DNA of 64,000 nt from Lactobacillus sp. ESL0785 (GCF_029395455.1 NZ_CP113916.1:992001-1056000); one strand, 5' to 3'. Shown: positions 1 through 10,312, counted from the first letter of the stretch. Notes: generated from the sequence alone by a model not told the origin. Numbers and translations: made by a program.

Positions 1-653
<653 letters not shown>

Positions 654-667
654 TTAACATCCTTTCA

Positions 668-1258
668 TTACTGTGCAACAACAACCATTGCTGGTCTTAA
701 TGTACGGTCTTTATATTGATATCCTTTTTGTAAAACTTGAACAACGTGGTCCTTTTGATCATCACTACTTGCAGCAACTGTTTGCACAGCCTGATGTAAT
801 GTCGGATCAAATTTAACACCTTCAGCCTCAATCTCACTAATTCCGTGATCTTTCATAGCCTTTACAAGTGCATCAAGGGTCATTTGTACACCCTTTTTTA
901 ATTGCTTAGAAACATCATCATCAGCCTTAGTGGCTAAAGCACGCTCTAAATTGTCCATTGCAGGCAAAACATCCTTAGCCAAAGATTGTGATTCATATTT
1001 AATTAATTGTGCCCGTTCTTTATTATAACGGTTTTGCATATTTTGCATTTCTGCTTGGCTGCGCAAATATTTATCTTCAAAATCTTTACTATCAGCTTGC
1101 GCCTTAGTTAATTCTTCTTGAAGTTTTTGCTCAGGTGATTGTTCTTCTTTTTTAGAAGCAGCACTTGCCTTTTGTGGTTCAGCTTTTTCTTTTGACTTTT
1201 TGGTAGTCGCTTCTTCTTGATCTAAATCTTTTTCACTGGGAAAATCTTCCTTACTCAC
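668..1258 (-). CDS. grpE: Nucleotide exchange factor GrpE
   Basis: This 196-residue protein releases ADP from DnaK. Residues 1-45 are a charged low-complexity tail rich in K, E and S. A long helical coiled-coil stretch (about 45-110) follows, then the compact C-terminal wing with [13 protein letters not shown] and the end [25 protein letters not shown] block typical of GrpE. The start is GTG at 1258, preceded by GGAGG six bases upstream. It lies 12 bases after hrcA and 17 before dnaK, so the three are one transcript. Length and motifs fit the family; I see nothing abnormal. Confidence 0.96.
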   Translation of the reverse strand: MSKEDFPSEKDLDQEEATTKKSKEKAEPQKASAASKKEEQSPEQKLQEELTKAQADSKDFEDKYLRSQAEMQNMQNRYNKERAQLIKYESQSLAKDVLPAMDNLERALATKADDDVSKQLKKGVQMTLDALVKAMKDHGISEIEAEGVKFDPTLHQAVQTVAASSDDQKDHVVQVLQKGYQYKDRTLRPAMVVVAQ

Positions 1259-1270
1259 GGCTAACCTCCT

Positions 1271-2320
1271 TTATTTAAATCGACCATAATATTCAAGCAA
1301 CTTTTTGGCTAGCTCATTTCTAAAGTATTCAAGCAAACCAATCACTTGTGAATATGGCATATTAGTCGGTCCCAGCAAGGCAATTACACCTTTACCATGA
1401 GAACCAACACTATATTCTGCAGTCAACAAACTATAATCTTTCAACAGTTCATTGGGCAATTCTGATCCTAAACTAACGCGAACCGGAAACCTGCCATTTT
1501 CAGACGCATTACCATAGTCAACCAGATTAGAAATTAAATCGTCATGATCAACTAATTCATACAATGAACGTAAATTAGTAACATCATTAGTTGAAGTATT
1601 ATTAAGTAAATTAATCTGGCCATCAACATACATTTGTTCACTAGCAGCATCATTAATAACGTCTTCCACCAAGTCAATAAATTCACTAGCATGCTTGTTA
1701 CTAGCATTTTGACCTAATGACTGCTTGAGCAAATCCGGCGTAATTTGATTTAAGCTTTTGCCAACCAATTCATCATTGATCATGCGTACCGCTTTTTCAA
1801 TTTCATCACCATGCACGTTATGTGGCAAATTATAAACTTGATTCTGAATATTACCGTCACTTGTAACTAAGATTGCCATCACCTGCCTGCTAAACAGGGG
1901 AACAATGCGAAAGCCCGTTACCGTAACATTGCGACTCTCCGGTCCCTCAGCAAATGCTGTATAATTAGTCAAATCTGATAAAATTTTAGCAGCTTCCTGT
2001 ACAATTTCATTAACTTGATGAAAAGGTCGATCAAGTTTGTTGATGATTTTATTATAAACAGATTCTGGTATTTGCAGCGGTTCTACCAAATTATCAAGGT
2101 AGTAACGATAGCCATCACTTGAAGGAACACGACCACTAGAAGAATGCGTCTTCTCAATCAACCCCTGATCTTCTAACACAGCCATTTCGTTACGAATAGT
2201 TGCACTTGATACTTTAATTGGTAGCTGGTTCATTACAGTCTTTGAGCCCACAGGATCATGTGTCTGCGTAAAATCATTAATAATGGTTTTTAAAATAAGT
2301 TCTTGACGCTCGGTCAACAT
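1271..2320 (-). CDS. hrcA: Heat-inducible transcription repressor HrcA
   Basis: HrcA binds CIRCE operators and represses class I heat-shock operons; its activity is tuned by GroEL. The N-terminal winged helix contains [20 protein letters not shown] and [19 protein letters not shown] (about residues 37-80); the rest is the GAF-like dimerisation region. The frame is open up to 2350, but the conserved start [14 protein letters not shown] begins at the ATG at 2320, giving 349 residues. The 10-residue upstream extension lies over the CIRCE element and is unlikely to be translated. It is first in hrcA-grpE-dnaK and probably autoregulated through the two CIRCE copies upstream. Confidence 0.96.
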   Translation of the reverse strand: MLTERQELILKTIINDFTQTHDPVGSKTVMNQLPIKVSSATIRNEMAVLEDQGLIEKTHSSSGRVPSSDGYRYYLDNLVEPLQIPESVYNKIINKLDRPFHQVNEIVQEAAKILSDLTNYTAFAEGPESRNVTVTGFRIVPLFSRQVMAILVTSDGNIQNQVYNLPHNVHGDEIEKAVRMINDELVGKSLNQITPDLLKQSLGQNASNKHASEFIDLVEDVINDAASEQMYVDGQINLLNNTSTNDVTNLRSLYELVDHDDLISNLVDYGNASENGRFPVRVSLGSELPNELLKDYSLLTAEYSVGSHGKGVIALLGPTNMPYSQVIGLLEYFRNELAKKLLEYYGRFK

Positions 2321-2337
2321 AAATATCGCCCTCACTT

Positions 2338-2364
2338 TTAGCACTCTCATATCTTTTGTGCTAA
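2338..2364 (-). promoter_or_regulatory. CIRCE operator, downstream copy
   Basis: TTAGCACTC, nine bases, then TTGTGCTAA. The consensus is TTAGCACTC-N9-GAGTGCTAA; the left arm is exact and the right arm has two mismatches. It lies just downstream of the -10 hexamer, over the likely transcription start, 18 bases before the hrcA ATG. Confidence 0.88.
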
Positions 2365-2372
2365 CAATTATT

Positions 2373-2400
2373 ATGATACTAGGTTTTAGCAGAATGTCAA
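2373..2400 (-). promoter_or_regulatory. Vegetative promoter of hrcA-grpE-dnaK
   Basis: On the minus strand TTGACA (2400-2395), a 16-base spacer and TATCAT (2378-2373). The perfect -35 sits in the spacer and arm region of the upstream CIRCE copy, and the -10 lies between the two CIRCE copies, so HrcA binding at either should block polymerase. Confidence 0.8.
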
Positions 2401-2412
2401 GCCGAGTGCTAA
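2386..2412 (-). promoter_or_regulatory. CIRCE operator, upstream copy
   Basis: TTAGCAGAA, nine bases, then GAGTGCTAA. The right arm is exact and the left arm has two changes, so together with 2338-2364 there are two half-perfect CIRCE copies spaced 48 bases apart (start to start). Confidence 0.88.
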
Positions 2413-2429
2413 CAAATATTTACATTTTT

Positions 2430-2474
2430 TGAAAATAAAAAGTCCCACCTACTTTTAGTGTAGAGAAGAACTTT
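2430..2474 (-). terminator. Intrinsic terminator after ribF
   Basis: Arms 2439-2452 and 2460-2474 pair (CTAC/GTAG at the tip, several G-U pairs below), followed on the minus strand by TTTTTATTTT. It starts at the ribF stop codon and separates ribF from the hrcA promoter. Confidence 0.7.
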
Positions 2475-3402
2475 ATTTATTAGCAAAATAAGCCTTAATT
2501 TCAGCTTTATCTTGCATCATTTGCTTTTTTAATCCAGCAAGATCTGCAAACTTAATTTCACCACGTGTATACTTATACCACTTAATAATCATCTTTTGAT
2601 CATAGGCTTCTTGATCAAAGCCAAAAAGGTTTGATTCAATAAAAATTCGCTTGCTCTGATTAATCGTGACATTATAGCCGACACTGGTCATTGAGTCATA
2701 CCATTTGCCACCAATTTTAGTTTTGGTGGCATAAACTCCAACTTTGGGCAACACTTTATTTTCAGACCAAACTAAGTTGGCAGTTGGAAAGCCTAATTTA
2801 TGACCATTACGCAAGCCATGCCCAACAATCCCTGACATTACATATGGTGCACCTAAGAGTTGAGCGGCAAATTCCATTTTGCCATCCTCAATCGCCTGCT
2901 TGATCTCAGTTGAGCCAATTTTCTGACCATCATAACTTTGCTTAGGAACATCAATGATTTGAAATCTTCCTTTAGCAAATTTAGGGAAATTTTTCATATT
3001 AGCAATTTCTCTTGGTCCATAAGTATAGTCAAAACCGGCAACTACTGTGTCTGTATTTAATTTGACAATAATCTGATCAACAAATTGCTGCGGTGTTAAT
3101 TGACTAAAGCCCTGATTAAAATGAATAATGATTAAATAATCAACACCTAAATGCTCCATCTTGTAAGCTTTCTCAGCAGCGCTATCAATATAGGTAACTT
3201 TTGCCTTCTGGTAAACCTCTTTAGGATGTCGGTCAAACGTCATTACAACTAGTGGCAATCGCTTTTCCTGTGCCGTTTTAGCAGCCAGCTTAATTAAATG
3301 TTGGTGGCCTCGATGAACACCATCAAAAAAGCCCAAGGCTAAAACGATTTTACTTGGTATTACATTTTCTTTAACTGGATAAGTTAAATGGATAATTTGC
3401 AC
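2473..3402 (-). CDS. ribF: Bifunctional riboflavin kinase / FAD synthetase RibF
   Basis: RibF makes FMN from riboflavin and then FAD. The N-terminal nucleotidyltransferase half shows LALGFFDGVHRGHQ (the HxGH-type site) and VVMTFDRHP. The C-terminal flavokinase half (from about residue 185) shows GIVGHGLRNGHKLGFPTANL and KVGVYATK. The 309-residue length is normal for the bifunctional enzyme. The start is GTG at 3402 with a weak AAGG site. It lies 19 bases downstream of truB, so the two are co-transcribed; truB-ribF adjacency is common in Firmicutes. Confidence 0.95.
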   Translation of the reverse strand: MQIIHLTYPVKENVIPSKIVLALGFFDGVHRGHQHLIKLAAKTAQEKRLPLVVMTFDRHPKEVYQKAKVTYIDSAAEKAYKMEHLGVDYLIIIHFNQGFSQLTPQQFVDQIIVKLNTDTVVAGFDYTYGPREIANMKNFPKFAKGRFQIIDVPKQSYDGQKIGSTEIKQAIEDGKMEFAAQLLGAPYVMSGIVGHGLRNGHKLGFPTANLVWSENKVLPKVGVYATKTKIGGKWYDSMTSVGYNVTINQSKRIFIESNLFGFDQEAYDQKMIIKWYKYTRGEIKFADLAGLKKQMMQDKAEIKAYFANK

Positions 3403-3421
3403 AATAAGACCTTCATTTCAC

Positions 3422-4315
3422 CTATTCATTCTGCAAAAGCATCAAGTGTGGCCGATACTTAGTATCTTCCCTTTGATAAATTGCTTTAACCTTTTTATTG
3501 TACCTTAGCGCAACTAAATTTGCATCTGTTTCTAACTCGATTGCCGCGCCGTTTTTAACTTTCAACCATTGCCCTGATGTTAGTTCTATTTGAACATAAT
3601 CCTTAAAGAAAGCATCAATCGGTTGAATCAGCTGCGACACGTTTTCTGGATTTGCAATAATCTCATCCAATTTAACGGCTTGACCGATATTAAAGCCTGA
3701 GCTAGCAGTTCGCCTTAAATCACTCATTACAGCAGGATACCCTAATTTAGTTCCTAGGTCATTTACAAGTGAACGTACATACGTTCCCTTACTGCATTCA
3801 ATCGCAAAGTCAAAATTTTCTTGTCTTGTATCTTGATTAAATTCGGGTTCACTACATAAATCATATGCTAAAACTTCAACTTGACGTTTCGGCCGTTTAA
3901 CCTCAATGCCTGCCCGTGCATATTCATAAAGGTGTTTACCATTAACACGAACTGCTGAGTAAATTGGCGGTACCTGCTCAATTTTACCGACAAAAGTTTG
4001 CATCCCGTGTCTAATTTCATCTGCAGTAAGTGCACGAGGCAATTTTTTAGAAAGCAAAATCTTTCCACTAATGTCATAACTATCGGTTGCATAGCCCAAA
4101 ATGCCACTACCAACATATTTTTTGGTTCGTGTGTGCATTAATTCAATTAACTTTGTTGCTTGACCAATTGCAATTGGTAATACCCCTGTTACGTCTGGGT
4201 CAAGTGTGCCTGCATGCCCTATCTTTTTAATATGTAAGGCTTTACGCAGATGATAGACAACATCGGCACTTGTCATCCCCTTAGCCTTATCAATCACTAA
4301 AATTCCGTTTATCAT
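3422..4315 (-). CDS. truB: tRNA pseudouridine(55) synthase TruB
   Basis: This enzyme converts U55 of the tRNA T-loop to pseudouridine. Motifs seen: [18 protein letters not shown], where Asp39 is the catalytic aspartate, then [18 protein letters not shown], and [15 protein letters not shown] near residue 178. The C-terminal ~60 residues look like the small RNA-binding domain seen in bacterial TruB. Length is 297. The start is ATG at 4315. It lies after a strong terminator that follows rbfA, so expression depends on read-through or on a local promoter I could not identify. Confidence 0.96.
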   Translation of the reverse strand: MINGILVIDKAKGMTSADVVYHLRKALHIKKIGHAGTLDPDVTGVLPIAIGQATKLIELMHTRTKKYVGSGILGYATDSYDISGKILLSKKLPRALTADEIRHGMQTFVGKIEQVPPIYSAVRVNGKHLYEYARAGIEVKRPKRQVEVLAYDLCSEPEFNQDTRQENFDFAIECSKGTYVRSLVNDLGTKLGYPAVMSDLRRTASSGFNIGQAVKLDEIIANPENVSQLIQPIDAFFKDYVQIELTSGQWLKVKNGAAIELETDANLVALRYNKKVKAIYQREDTKYRPHLMLLQNE

Positions 4316-4333
4316 TTTCTACCCATTTTCACT

Positions 4334-4360
4334 AAAAAAGCGCCATTAAGGCGCTTTTTT
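4334..4360 (-). terminator. Intrinsic terminator after rbfA
   Basis: The stem GCGCC (4340-4344) / GGCGC (4350-4354) with loop ATTAA is extended by flanking A and T runs. It overlaps the rbfA stop codon and ends the rimP-nusA-infB-rbfA transcript. The flanking A/T symmetry means it could also act from the other strand. Confidence 0.85.
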
Positions 4361-4722
4361 TAATTATCACGATCTGCATCCTGTTTTTTAACTTCAGCAA
4401 TCAACCGATCAATTTTGCTTCCATACTTAACGGAATTATCACGTTTAAAAATCAGTTTCGGAACTTTATAAACAGTCAAAACTTGCCCCAGCAAGTGCCG
4501 CATCATTCCCTTAGCTTTTTCTAAACCTGTGGCAACCTCTTCTTCCTTATTTGGATCTTCAGAAAGAATACTATAGTAAATAGTTGCATATGATAAATCA
4601 TTCGTACATTCAACTGCCGTAATTGTAACATCATTAACACGTGGATCACGAATGTTTTTCCGCAAAATCTTAGTTAGCTCACGGAGGATTTCTCCTTCAA
4701 CACGACCAATTCTGTGCTTCAT
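4360..4722 (-). CDS. rbfA: 30S ribosome-binding factor RbfA
   Basis: RbfA assists late maturation of the 30S subunit and 16S rRNA 5' processing and is needed in the cold. The 120-residue protein is a single KH-type domain, beginning MKHRIGRVEGEILRELTKILR and containing DPRVNDVTITAVECTNDLSYATIYYS, both typical of RbfA. The ATG at 4722 has a GGAGG-like site. It follows infB by 18 bases and is the last gene of the nusA-infB operon. Confidence 0.95.
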   Translation of the reverse strand: MKHRIGRVEGEILRELTKILRKNIRDPRVNDVTITAVECTNDLSYATIYYSILSEDPNKEEEVATGLEKAKGMMRHLLGQVLTVYKVPKLIFKRDNSVKYGSKIDRLIAEVKKQDADRDN

Positions 4723-4740
4723 GCTTTCCTCCTAATAAAA

Positions 4741-7380
4741 TTACTTACCTGGCTTAACCTCTTGCTTTTCAAAGGCTTCAAGCTGATCATCAATCTTAAT
4801 ATCATTATAGCCTTCAATTGTTAACCCACAATCAAAACCTTGTTTAACAATCTTAGCATCATCCTTGAACCGCTTCAAAGAAGCAACTTTACCAGTATAA
4901 ATAACCACGCCATCACGAATTAAATTGATATTTGAATCACGCGTTACAAAGCCAGAATCAACGAAAGCACCAGCAATTGTTCCGATCTTAGAAACTTTCC
5001 AAGTTTCACGAACAGTTAAGTTGCCAACCACCTTATCTTCATAAGTTGGCTCTAACATTCCTTGCATAGCAGCTTTAACATCATCAATTGCCTTATAAAT
5101 AATACTATAAAGGCGAATATCAACACCATCAGCTTCAGCTTGTGACTTAGCAGTTGCTGTTGGACGAACATTGAACCCGATAATAAAGCCATTAGAAGCA
5201 CCAGCTAAGGTAACATCAGATTCATTAACGGCACCAACACCGGCATGAACAATATTTACTCGAACACCTTCAACTTCAATCTTTTCAAGCGATTGTTGTA
5301 AAGCTTCAGTTGAACCTTGAACATCAGCCTTTAAGACAATGTCAACTTCCTTCATGTTTTCTCTCTTCATTGTATCAAAGAGATTATCTAAAGTAATATG
5401 TTGAACATTTTCCCGTGATTGTTGCAAAGCTTGTTGTGCTCTTTGCTCACCAACACTACGAGCTGTCTTTTCATCATCAAAGACAACCAATTTATCAGCT
5501 GATTCTGGTACATCGTTCAATCCAGTAATTTCAACTGGCATTGATGGTGTAGCCTTATCAATTTGACGGCCACGATCATTGGTCATTACCCGGACCCGAC
5601 CGAAACGATTACCAACAACAATTGGATCACCAGTCCGCAGCGTTCCTTGTTGAACAAGCAAATCGGCCACAGGACCACGACCACGAGAAAGCCGTGCTTC
5701 AACAACAGTACCAATAGCTTGTTGCTTCGGATCAGCCTTTAATTCCATTACATCGGCTTGCAACAGAATCATTTGCAACAATTCATCAACATTTTCACCA
5801 GTCTTAGCAGAAATATTAACAAAAATAGTGTCGCCACCGTAATCTTCTGGAATTAAATTGTACTTCATTAATTGCTCAGTAACATGTTGTGGATTAGCCC
5901 CTGGCGCATCCATCTTATTAATTGCAACAATAATTGGTACATTAGCACTCTTAGCGTGATCAATCGCTTCAATTGTTTGCGGCATAACCCCATCGTCTGC
6001 GGCAACAATCAAAACAACAATATCCGTAATTTCAGCACCACGTTCACGCATGTTAGAAAAGGCAGCATGCCCTGGCGTATCAAGGAAAGTAATCAAATGC
6101 TCACCAACATGAACTTGATAAGCACCAATCTTCTGTGTGATACCACCGGCTTCATGTGCAGAAACATGCGTATGACGCAAACGATCAAGTAAAGTTGTCT
6201 TACCATGATCAACGTGCCCCATAATCGTAACAACTGGCGGCCGCTTAATCTGTCGCTTTGATTCCTTAGATGCTGCCATCCGCTTATCATACAGAGTATC
6301 GATATCTGAAATATCTTCATGAACCTTTTCTTCAGCGTTGATGCCATATTCAGCGGCAATTAATTCAATTGTATCTTTATCAAGAGATTGATTTTGATTA
6401 GTCATCACGCCGAGCATGAACAATTTCTTAACTATTTCAGCTGGTTCACGGTGTAAAATCTTGCCTAGATCTTGGGCATTCATCCCAACTTCATAAACTA
6501 AGGTTTCTGGTAATGGACGCTCTTTTCTTTGAGTTGGCTGCTTACGTGGAACTTGTTCAAATTGATGTTTCTTATTCCGCCGTTTACGTCTTTCATGACG
6601 ATCAGAATGATTATTACTAAAGTTTTGGTTTCTGCCTTTACGACCTGGCTTGCCAGTATTACGGGTATGACCATTGCCACGTCTTTTTTCTTCCTTAACT
6701 GGCTCTGGACCGACATTATTACTTGCAGGTTGATTATTCTCCCTAGCAGAAGACTGGGTTTTCTTCATTCTAGCAGGCGATGGCTTCAAAATCTTAGGAC
6801 CCGTTACTTGAGATTCAGCTACTGTTTTCGAAGCAGTCTGCTTAGTTTCTTGAACAGTTACTTTTTCTTCTGCAGCCTTAGGATTCTTCAAATGCTCATG
6901 ATATGCTTTACGCGCCTGATCCGCTTGCTTGTTCAAGCTAGTTTCTTCAACTCGTTGCTTTTGCTTTAATTGCTTAAGCAAATCTTGGGCTGCAGGTTTA
7001 GCTGTTGGTCTACTAGAATTAGCATGACGATCTTGATTACGGCTTTGTGAGCGGCGGCCCCGATCATCACGATTATTAGACCGACGATTGTTTCGACGAC
7101 GATTTTTAGGTCTGCTAGACTTTTCGTCTTCATGATTTTTTTCATTTTTTCGAATTGACTTAACAGAAATTTTGATTTTACTACTCTTTTGAGCAGTATT
7201 CTCGTGCTTTTTAGCGGGAGCGGAGTCATGGAAACTACTCTTTAACTGATTCGTTTGTGAATCTTCTAGTGATGACATATGGTTTTTTACATCAAAGCCG
7301 AGGTCCTTCGCTTTTTTAACCACAACTTTATTATCGATGCCTAGTTCTTTTGCGATTTCGTAAATTCTTTTTTTAGCCAT
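4741..7380 (-). CDS. infB: Translation initiation factor IF-2
   Basis: IF-2 is the GTPase that places initiator fMet-tRNA on the 30S subunit and promotes subunit joining. From the ATG at 7380 ([14 protein letters not shown], 879 residues) the order is: N-terminal IF2_N helix domain (1-50); a K/R/N/Q-rich linker with many RR and NR repeats (about 55-295); a second IF2_N domain (about 305-355); the G domain with [35 protein letters not shown] and NISAK; then the EF-Tu-like domain II and the C-terminal fMet-tRNA domains. The open frame extends six codons upstream to 7398, but the conserved start is 7380. It follows ylxQ by four bases. Confidence 0.97.
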   Translation of the reverse strand: MAKKRIYEIAKELGIDNKVVVKKAKDLGFDVKNHMSSLEDSQTNQLKSSFHDSAPAKKHENTAQKSSKIKISVKSIRKNEKNHEDEKSSRPKNRRRNNRRSNNRDDRGRRSQSRNQDRHANSSRPTAKPAAQDLLKQLKQKQRVEETSLNKQADQARKAYHEHLKNPKAAEEKVTVQETKQTASKTVAESQVTGPKILKPSPARMKKTQSSARENNQPASNNVGPEPVKEEKRRGNGHTRNTGKPGRKGRNQNFSNNHSDRHERRKRRNKKHQFEQVPRKQPTQRKERPLPETLVYEVGMNAQDLGKILHREPAEIVKKLFMLGVMTNQNQSLDKDTIELIAAEYGINAEEKVHEDISDIDTLYDKRMAASKESKRQIKRPPVVTIMGHVDHGKTTLLDRLRHTHVSAHEAGGITQKIGAYQVHVGEHLITFLDTPGHAAFSNMRERGAEITDIVVLIVAADDGVMPQTIEAIDHAKSANVPIIVAINKMDAPGANPQHVTEQLMKYNLIPEDYGGDTIFVNISAKTGENVDELLQMILLQADVMELKADPKQQAIGTVVEARLSRGRGPVADLLVQQGTLRTGDPIVVGNRFGRVRVMTNDRGRQIDKATPSMPVEITGLNDVPESADKLVVFDDEKTARSVGEQRAQQALQQSRENVQHITLDNLFDTMKRENMKEVDIVLKADVQGSTEALQQSLEKIEVEGVRVNIVHAGVGAVNESDVTLAGASNGFIIGFNVRPTATAKSQAEADGVDIRLYSIIYKAIDDVKAAMQGMLEPTYEDKVVGNLTVRETWKVSKIGTIAGAFVDSGFVTRDSNINLIRDGVVIYTGKVASLKRFKDDAKIVKQGFDCGLTIEGYNDIKIDDQLEAFEKQEVKPGK

Positions 7381-7384
7381 CCAA

Positions 7385-7696
7385 TCACACTCCTTCATTA
7401 ATCTTTTGTACTAATGCTTTGCAGAAACCAGTATCGGTTAAGCCCAACACTTTACGCTCCTTGCCAATTGCCCGTGAAAGTTCGCTACTATTAAAAGCAG
7501 AAATAATGTGAACATCATTTTGCTTAGCAATACGAGTAACTTTCTCAGTTGTATCAGCATGACTATCATTAGCCAAAATAACTACTTTTACTTGCTTTGC
7601 TTTAATACCGACCAGCACAATCTCAAGTCCGGAAACAAGTTTTCCAGCTCGTTGCGCAAGACCCAATAAATTCAACGCTTTTTGTCTATTTTGCAA
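7385..7696 (-). CDS. ylxQ: L7Ae-family K-turn RNA-binding protein YlxQ
   Basis: A 103-residue L7Ae/L30e/Gadd45-type protein with [18 protein letters not shown] and [25 protein letters not shown], typical of YlxQ. Family members bind kink-turn RNA; the cellular role is not settled. It starts with TTG at 7696, only two bases after the rnpM stop, and ends four bases before infB. This is the conserved nusA-ylxR-ylxQ-infB order of Firmicutes, which makes the assignment firm although the protein is small. Confidence 0.9.
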   Translation of the reverse strand: MQNRQKALNLLGLAQRAGKLVSGLEIVLVGIKAKQVKVVILANDSHADTTEKVTRIAKQNDVHIISAFNSSELSRAIGKERKVLGLTDTGFCKALVQKINEGV

Positions 7697-7698
7697 AT

Positions 7699-7995
7699 TT
7701 ATTTATCACCAAACAATTCTTTCCTTGCTTTTTGATGATCTACATAAGAAAAGAGTTCTTCATAAAATGAGTCTGGCACTTTAGCACCCAAACTACGCTC
7801 CAAAACGCCTTTCTCCTGCGCAAATTTTATTTTGCTAGGATCAAGTGACACATATGCACCACGCCCCGGTTTTTTACCAGTTGGATCAACTGTAATATTC
7901 TTTTCTTTGTCAACTACAACACGCACTAAATCCTTCTTAGGCTGCATTGTGTTAGTTAATAGATCCTTCCGCATTGGAATTTTTCTTTTTTTCAA
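7699..7995 (-). CDS. rnpM: YlxR-family RNA-binding protein RnpM
   Basis: A 98-residue YlxR-fold protein with RKIPMRKDLLTNTMQPKKDLVRVVVDKEKNITVDPTGKKPGRGAYVSLD, the family core including the GRGAY motif. YlxR of Bacillus has been described as an RNase P modulator (RnpM). The RK(C/D) position often holds Cys in homologues; here it is Asp. The start is TTG at 7995, with AGGGG nearby; an ATG seven codons later (IPMRKD) is an alternative. A C-terminal extension of about 15 residues past the usual fold ends KARKELFGDK. Confidence 0.9.
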   Translation of the reverse strand: MKKRKIPMRKDLLTNTMQPKKDLVRVVVDKEKNITVDPTGKKPGRGAYVSLDPSKIKFAQEKGVLERSLGAKVPDSFYEELFSYVDHQKARKELFGDK

Positions 7996-8013
7996 AAGAA
8001 CTCACCCCTAGAC

Positions 8014-9228
8014 TTATTCTTCGTCGGTCTCTTCAGACTCGGATATGTCATTATCGTCTACAACCTGCTCACCAGTTTCTAAATCAGTCTCAGAATTAGC
8101 TGCTTCTTCAGCAGTACTTTCATCAGACTCAACTGACAAATCTGTATCAATATCATCACTGTCGGACTTACTGCCATCATCAACAAATTCAACTTCAGAT
8201 TCTGGTCGAATATCAATTTTATAACCGGTTAAACGAGCTGCAAGACGTACATTTTGACCCTTCTTACCAATTGCCAAGGATAATTGATAATCAGGCACAA
8301 TTACTAATGCCTTCTTTTCTTCCTCTTCTTCGTCACCAAATTGAACTGCAATTACTTCTGCTGGATTCAACGCATTAGCAATAAAGTCTGATGGATCTTC
8401 TTCGTACTTAACAACGTCAATATTTTCACCGTCAAGTTCGTTAACAACGTTCTGTACTCTACTGCCTCGTTGACCAACGCAGGTACCAACAGGATCAATA
8501 TTAGGGTCATTAGATTTAACCGCAATCTTAGTTCGGTCACCAGCTTCACGCGCGATTGAAACAATTTCAACAGTGCCATCAAAAATTTCTGGTACTTCTT
8601 GTTCAAACAAGCGCTTAACCATGTCTGGTGCTGTCCGTGAAACAGTAATTTGGGCACCCTTAGAATCAGAACCAACGTGGGTTACAAGAACTCGAATTTG
8701 ATCTTGAGGGTTATAAATTTCGCCTGGCATTTGATCGTTATGGGGCATCACAGCCTCAACATTACCAATTTTAACATAAACGAACCGATTATCGCGTCTT
8801 TCAACTGTACCAGTAATGAGTTCATCTTCATATTGTGAATACTCATCAATGATATGGGTTCTTTCAGCTTCACGCAAATGTTGCATAATAACTTGCTTAG
8901 CAGTCTGTGCTGCAATCCGACCAAAATCCTTAGGCGCAACTTCAAAGCGAATTTCATCACCAATTTCGTAAGCCTTATTGATATTCAGTGCATCTTTTAA
9001 ACTATATTCAAGTCGTTCATCATGTACTTCATCGACAACAGTCTTAACTGCTAATAATTTAAAGTTACCTTTACGTTCGTCAAATTCAACTTCAACATTT
9101 TGAGCTTGATTATAGTTCTTTTTATAAGCAGCAACAAGTGCTGCCTTAATTGCTTCAACAATAACGTCTTGCTTGATACCTTTTGTCTTTTCTAAAGTGG
9201 CAAACGCCTCTAGCATTTCTTTAGACAT
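8014..9228 (-). CDS. nusA: Transcription termination/antitermination factor NusA
   Basis: NusA binds RNA polymerase and nascent RNA and modulates pausing, intrinsic termination and antitermination. Domains in order: N-terminal polymerase-binding domain (1-125), S1 (about 135-200, ELITGTVERRDNRFVYVKIG), KH1 and KH2 (about 205-345, containing VGQRGSRVQNVVNEL and LAIGKKGQNVRLAARLTG). The last ~55 residues are a strongly acidic D/E/S tail (EESEETDEE-like end), longer than in Bacillus NusA. The start is ATG at 9228, 17 bases after rimP. An intrinsic terminator in the operon leader raises the possibility that NusA acts on its own transcript. Confidence 0.97.
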   Translation of the reverse strand: MSKEMLEAFATLEKTKGIKQDVIVEAIKAALVAAYKKNYNQAQNVEVEFDERKGNFKLLAVKTVVDEVHDERLEYSLKDALNINKAYEIGDEIRFEVAPKDFGRIAAQTAKQVIMQHLREAERTHIIDEYSQYEDELITGTVERRDNRFVYVKIGNVEAVMPHNDQMPGEIYNPQDQIRVLVTHVGSDSKGAQITVSRTAPDMVKRLFEQEVPEIFDGTVEIVSIAREAGDRTKIAVKSNDPNIDPVGTCVGQRGSRVQNVVNELDGENIDVVKYEEDPSDFIANALNPAEVIAVQFGDEEEEEKKALVIVPDYQLSLAIGKKGQNVRLAARLTGYKIDIRPESEVEFVDDGSKSDSDDIDTDLSVESDESTAEEAANSETDLETGEQVVDDNDISESEETDEE

Positions 9229-9245
9229 AAGTTTAATCAGCCTTT

Positions 9246-9719
9246 CTAAAATTCAATTGCAAAACGGATATTTGCAATCAACTTGCGAGGAATAGTTAAT
9301 CGTTTCCGTCTCGTCTTAATCTTTATTTCTAACTCGATTTCATCATCAGTAAATGATCTAAGTGTACCTTCATAATTCTTTTCACCGGCAATCTTTTGAT
9401 ATAAGCCAACGTGAATATAATTATCAAGTGCCTTCTGCCAATCCTTGGCAGACTTAATTGGCCGCTCAACTCCGGGTGAGGACAACTCTAAAACATAAGG
9501 GTCTGGAAATGGATCGGGCTGAATTTCGTCAAGCTTAGCTGAAATTAACTCACTAAGACCAGCAATTTCATCCATATCAATTCCATTCTCGCGATCAACA
9601 TATATTCTTAAATAATTTTGACCTTTTTCCTTCACATATTCAATATCTACTAACTCATCGTTGCGTGCAGCAATAATCGGTTTAATTTCTGTCAGAACAA
9701 GATCTGTAACTTTCGCCAA
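9246..9719 (-). CDS. rimP: Ribosome maturation factor RimP
   Basis: RimP is a 30S assembly factor acting near S12. The 157-residue protein has the two-domain RimP layout, with [40 protein letters not shown] and [20 protein letters not shown] (the hallmark LEVSSPG-type motif). It starts with TTG at 9719, with GGAGG (9727-9731) seven bases upstream; this start is in register with the conserved N-terminus MAKVTDLV. It is the first gene of the rimP-nusA operon and sits directly after the leader hairpin described separately. Confidence 0.95.
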   Translation of the reverse strand: MAKVTDLVLTEIKPIIAARNDELVDIEYVKEKGQNYLRIYVDRENGIDMDEIAGLSELISAKLDEIQPDPFPDPYVLELSSPGVERPIKSAKDWQKALDNYIHVGLYQKIAGEKNYEGTLRSFTDDEIELEIKIKTRRKRLTIPRKLIANIRFAIEF

Positions 9720-9735
9720 ATACTTTCCTCCGTAA

Positions 9736-9764
9736 TAAAAAGAGTGAGCAAAAAATGCTCACTC
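9736..9764 (-). terminator. Intrinsic terminator inside the rimP-nusA leader
   Basis: A perfect 9-bp stem, GAGTGAGCA (9764-9756) and TGCTCACTC (9750-9742), with a 5-base loop, then TTTTTATT. It lies downstream of the promoter at 9791-9819 and ends within about 16 bases of the rimP start, with the Shine-Dalgarno between. It can end transcripts from the upstream 9869 gene, but it also lies in the path of the operon's own promoter. Confidence 0.88.
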
Positions 9765-9790
9765 GAATTAATTATCCGAACTTCTTAATT

Positions 9791-9819
9791 AGTATAGCAT
9801 ATTTTAACAAATATCACAA
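9791..9819 (-). promoter_or_regulatory. Promoter of the rimP-nusA-infB operon
   Basis: Minus strand: TTGTGA (9819-9814), a 17-base spacer, TATACT (9796-9791), with TGC before the -10 (extended -10). The predicted start near 9784 gives a leader of about 65 bases that contains the terminator hairpin at 9736-9764. Confidence 0.8.
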
Positions 9820-9868
9820 TTATAATCTCAAAGTCCTAGCAACTAACTTAAGAATCTCTACTCAAAAG

Positions 9869-10258
9869 TTATTTTAACTTTATCATTGCCCGTTCAACTT
9901 CAGCATATGGAAGATAATTATCCCGCATTTTTTTAGCTTCACTCATCATCTGCAATTTCTGTTGTTTAATTGCAGTTTCAGCTGCTGCAGTATTAATCCC
10001 TAAGCTATTAGCAAGATAGCTAAGCATTGGCGCACAATGAATGTGGTTATAAACGTATTTAAAATCTTTTTGATCACCAAATTTTGCCTGGGCAGCAGTT
10101 AACTCGTATAACCAATTTTGCTGCTGATTAGGATAGGCAATCCGATTAACTATTTTCTTATTTGAATAAAATGACCGTTTAGTATTTAAACTTGTATCTT
10201 GATTGTTAGGATTACTAAAATTACCAATTATGTCTTGTGCTTCTTTAATTGTTAACAT
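9869..10258 (-). CDS. Unrecognised protein of about 129 residues
   Basis: I do not recognise this protein. It is soluble-looking, has no signal peptide or membrane segment, and is rich in N, Q, A and K. Segments: N-terminal MLTIKEAQDIIGNFSNPNN, a central FKYVYNHIHCAPMLSYLANSLG, and a helical C-terminus QKLQMMSEAKKMRDNYLPYAEVERAMIKLK. An ATG at 10270 is also in frame, but the ATG at 10258 has GGAAG five to six bases upstream and the first does not. It lies between polC and rimP, separated from polC by a terminator. A TATAAT-like box at 10284-10289 may drive it. Frame length and base use look like its neighbours, so it is probably a real lactobacillus-specific gene. Confidence 0.7.
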   Translation of the reverse strand: MLTIKEAQDIIGNFSNPNNQDTSLNTKRSFYSNKKIVNRIAYPNQQQNWLYELTAAQAKFGDQKDFKYVYNHIHCAPMLSYLANSLGINTAAAETAIKQQKLQMMSEAKKMRDNYLPYAEVERAMIKLK

Positions 10259-10312
10259 ATTTACTTCCATATAAAATTACTTTATTATACAACTTTTAAT
10301 AAGGACATATTG

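Noticed and set aside
2321..2350. Longer HrcA start at 2350
   Set aside because: It would run through the CIRCE element; the conserved N-terminus starts at 2320.
6529..6969. 146-codon plus-strand frame within infB
   Set aside because: It is opposite the K/R-rich linker of IF-2 and made of W, L and F codons complementary to it. No initiation site.
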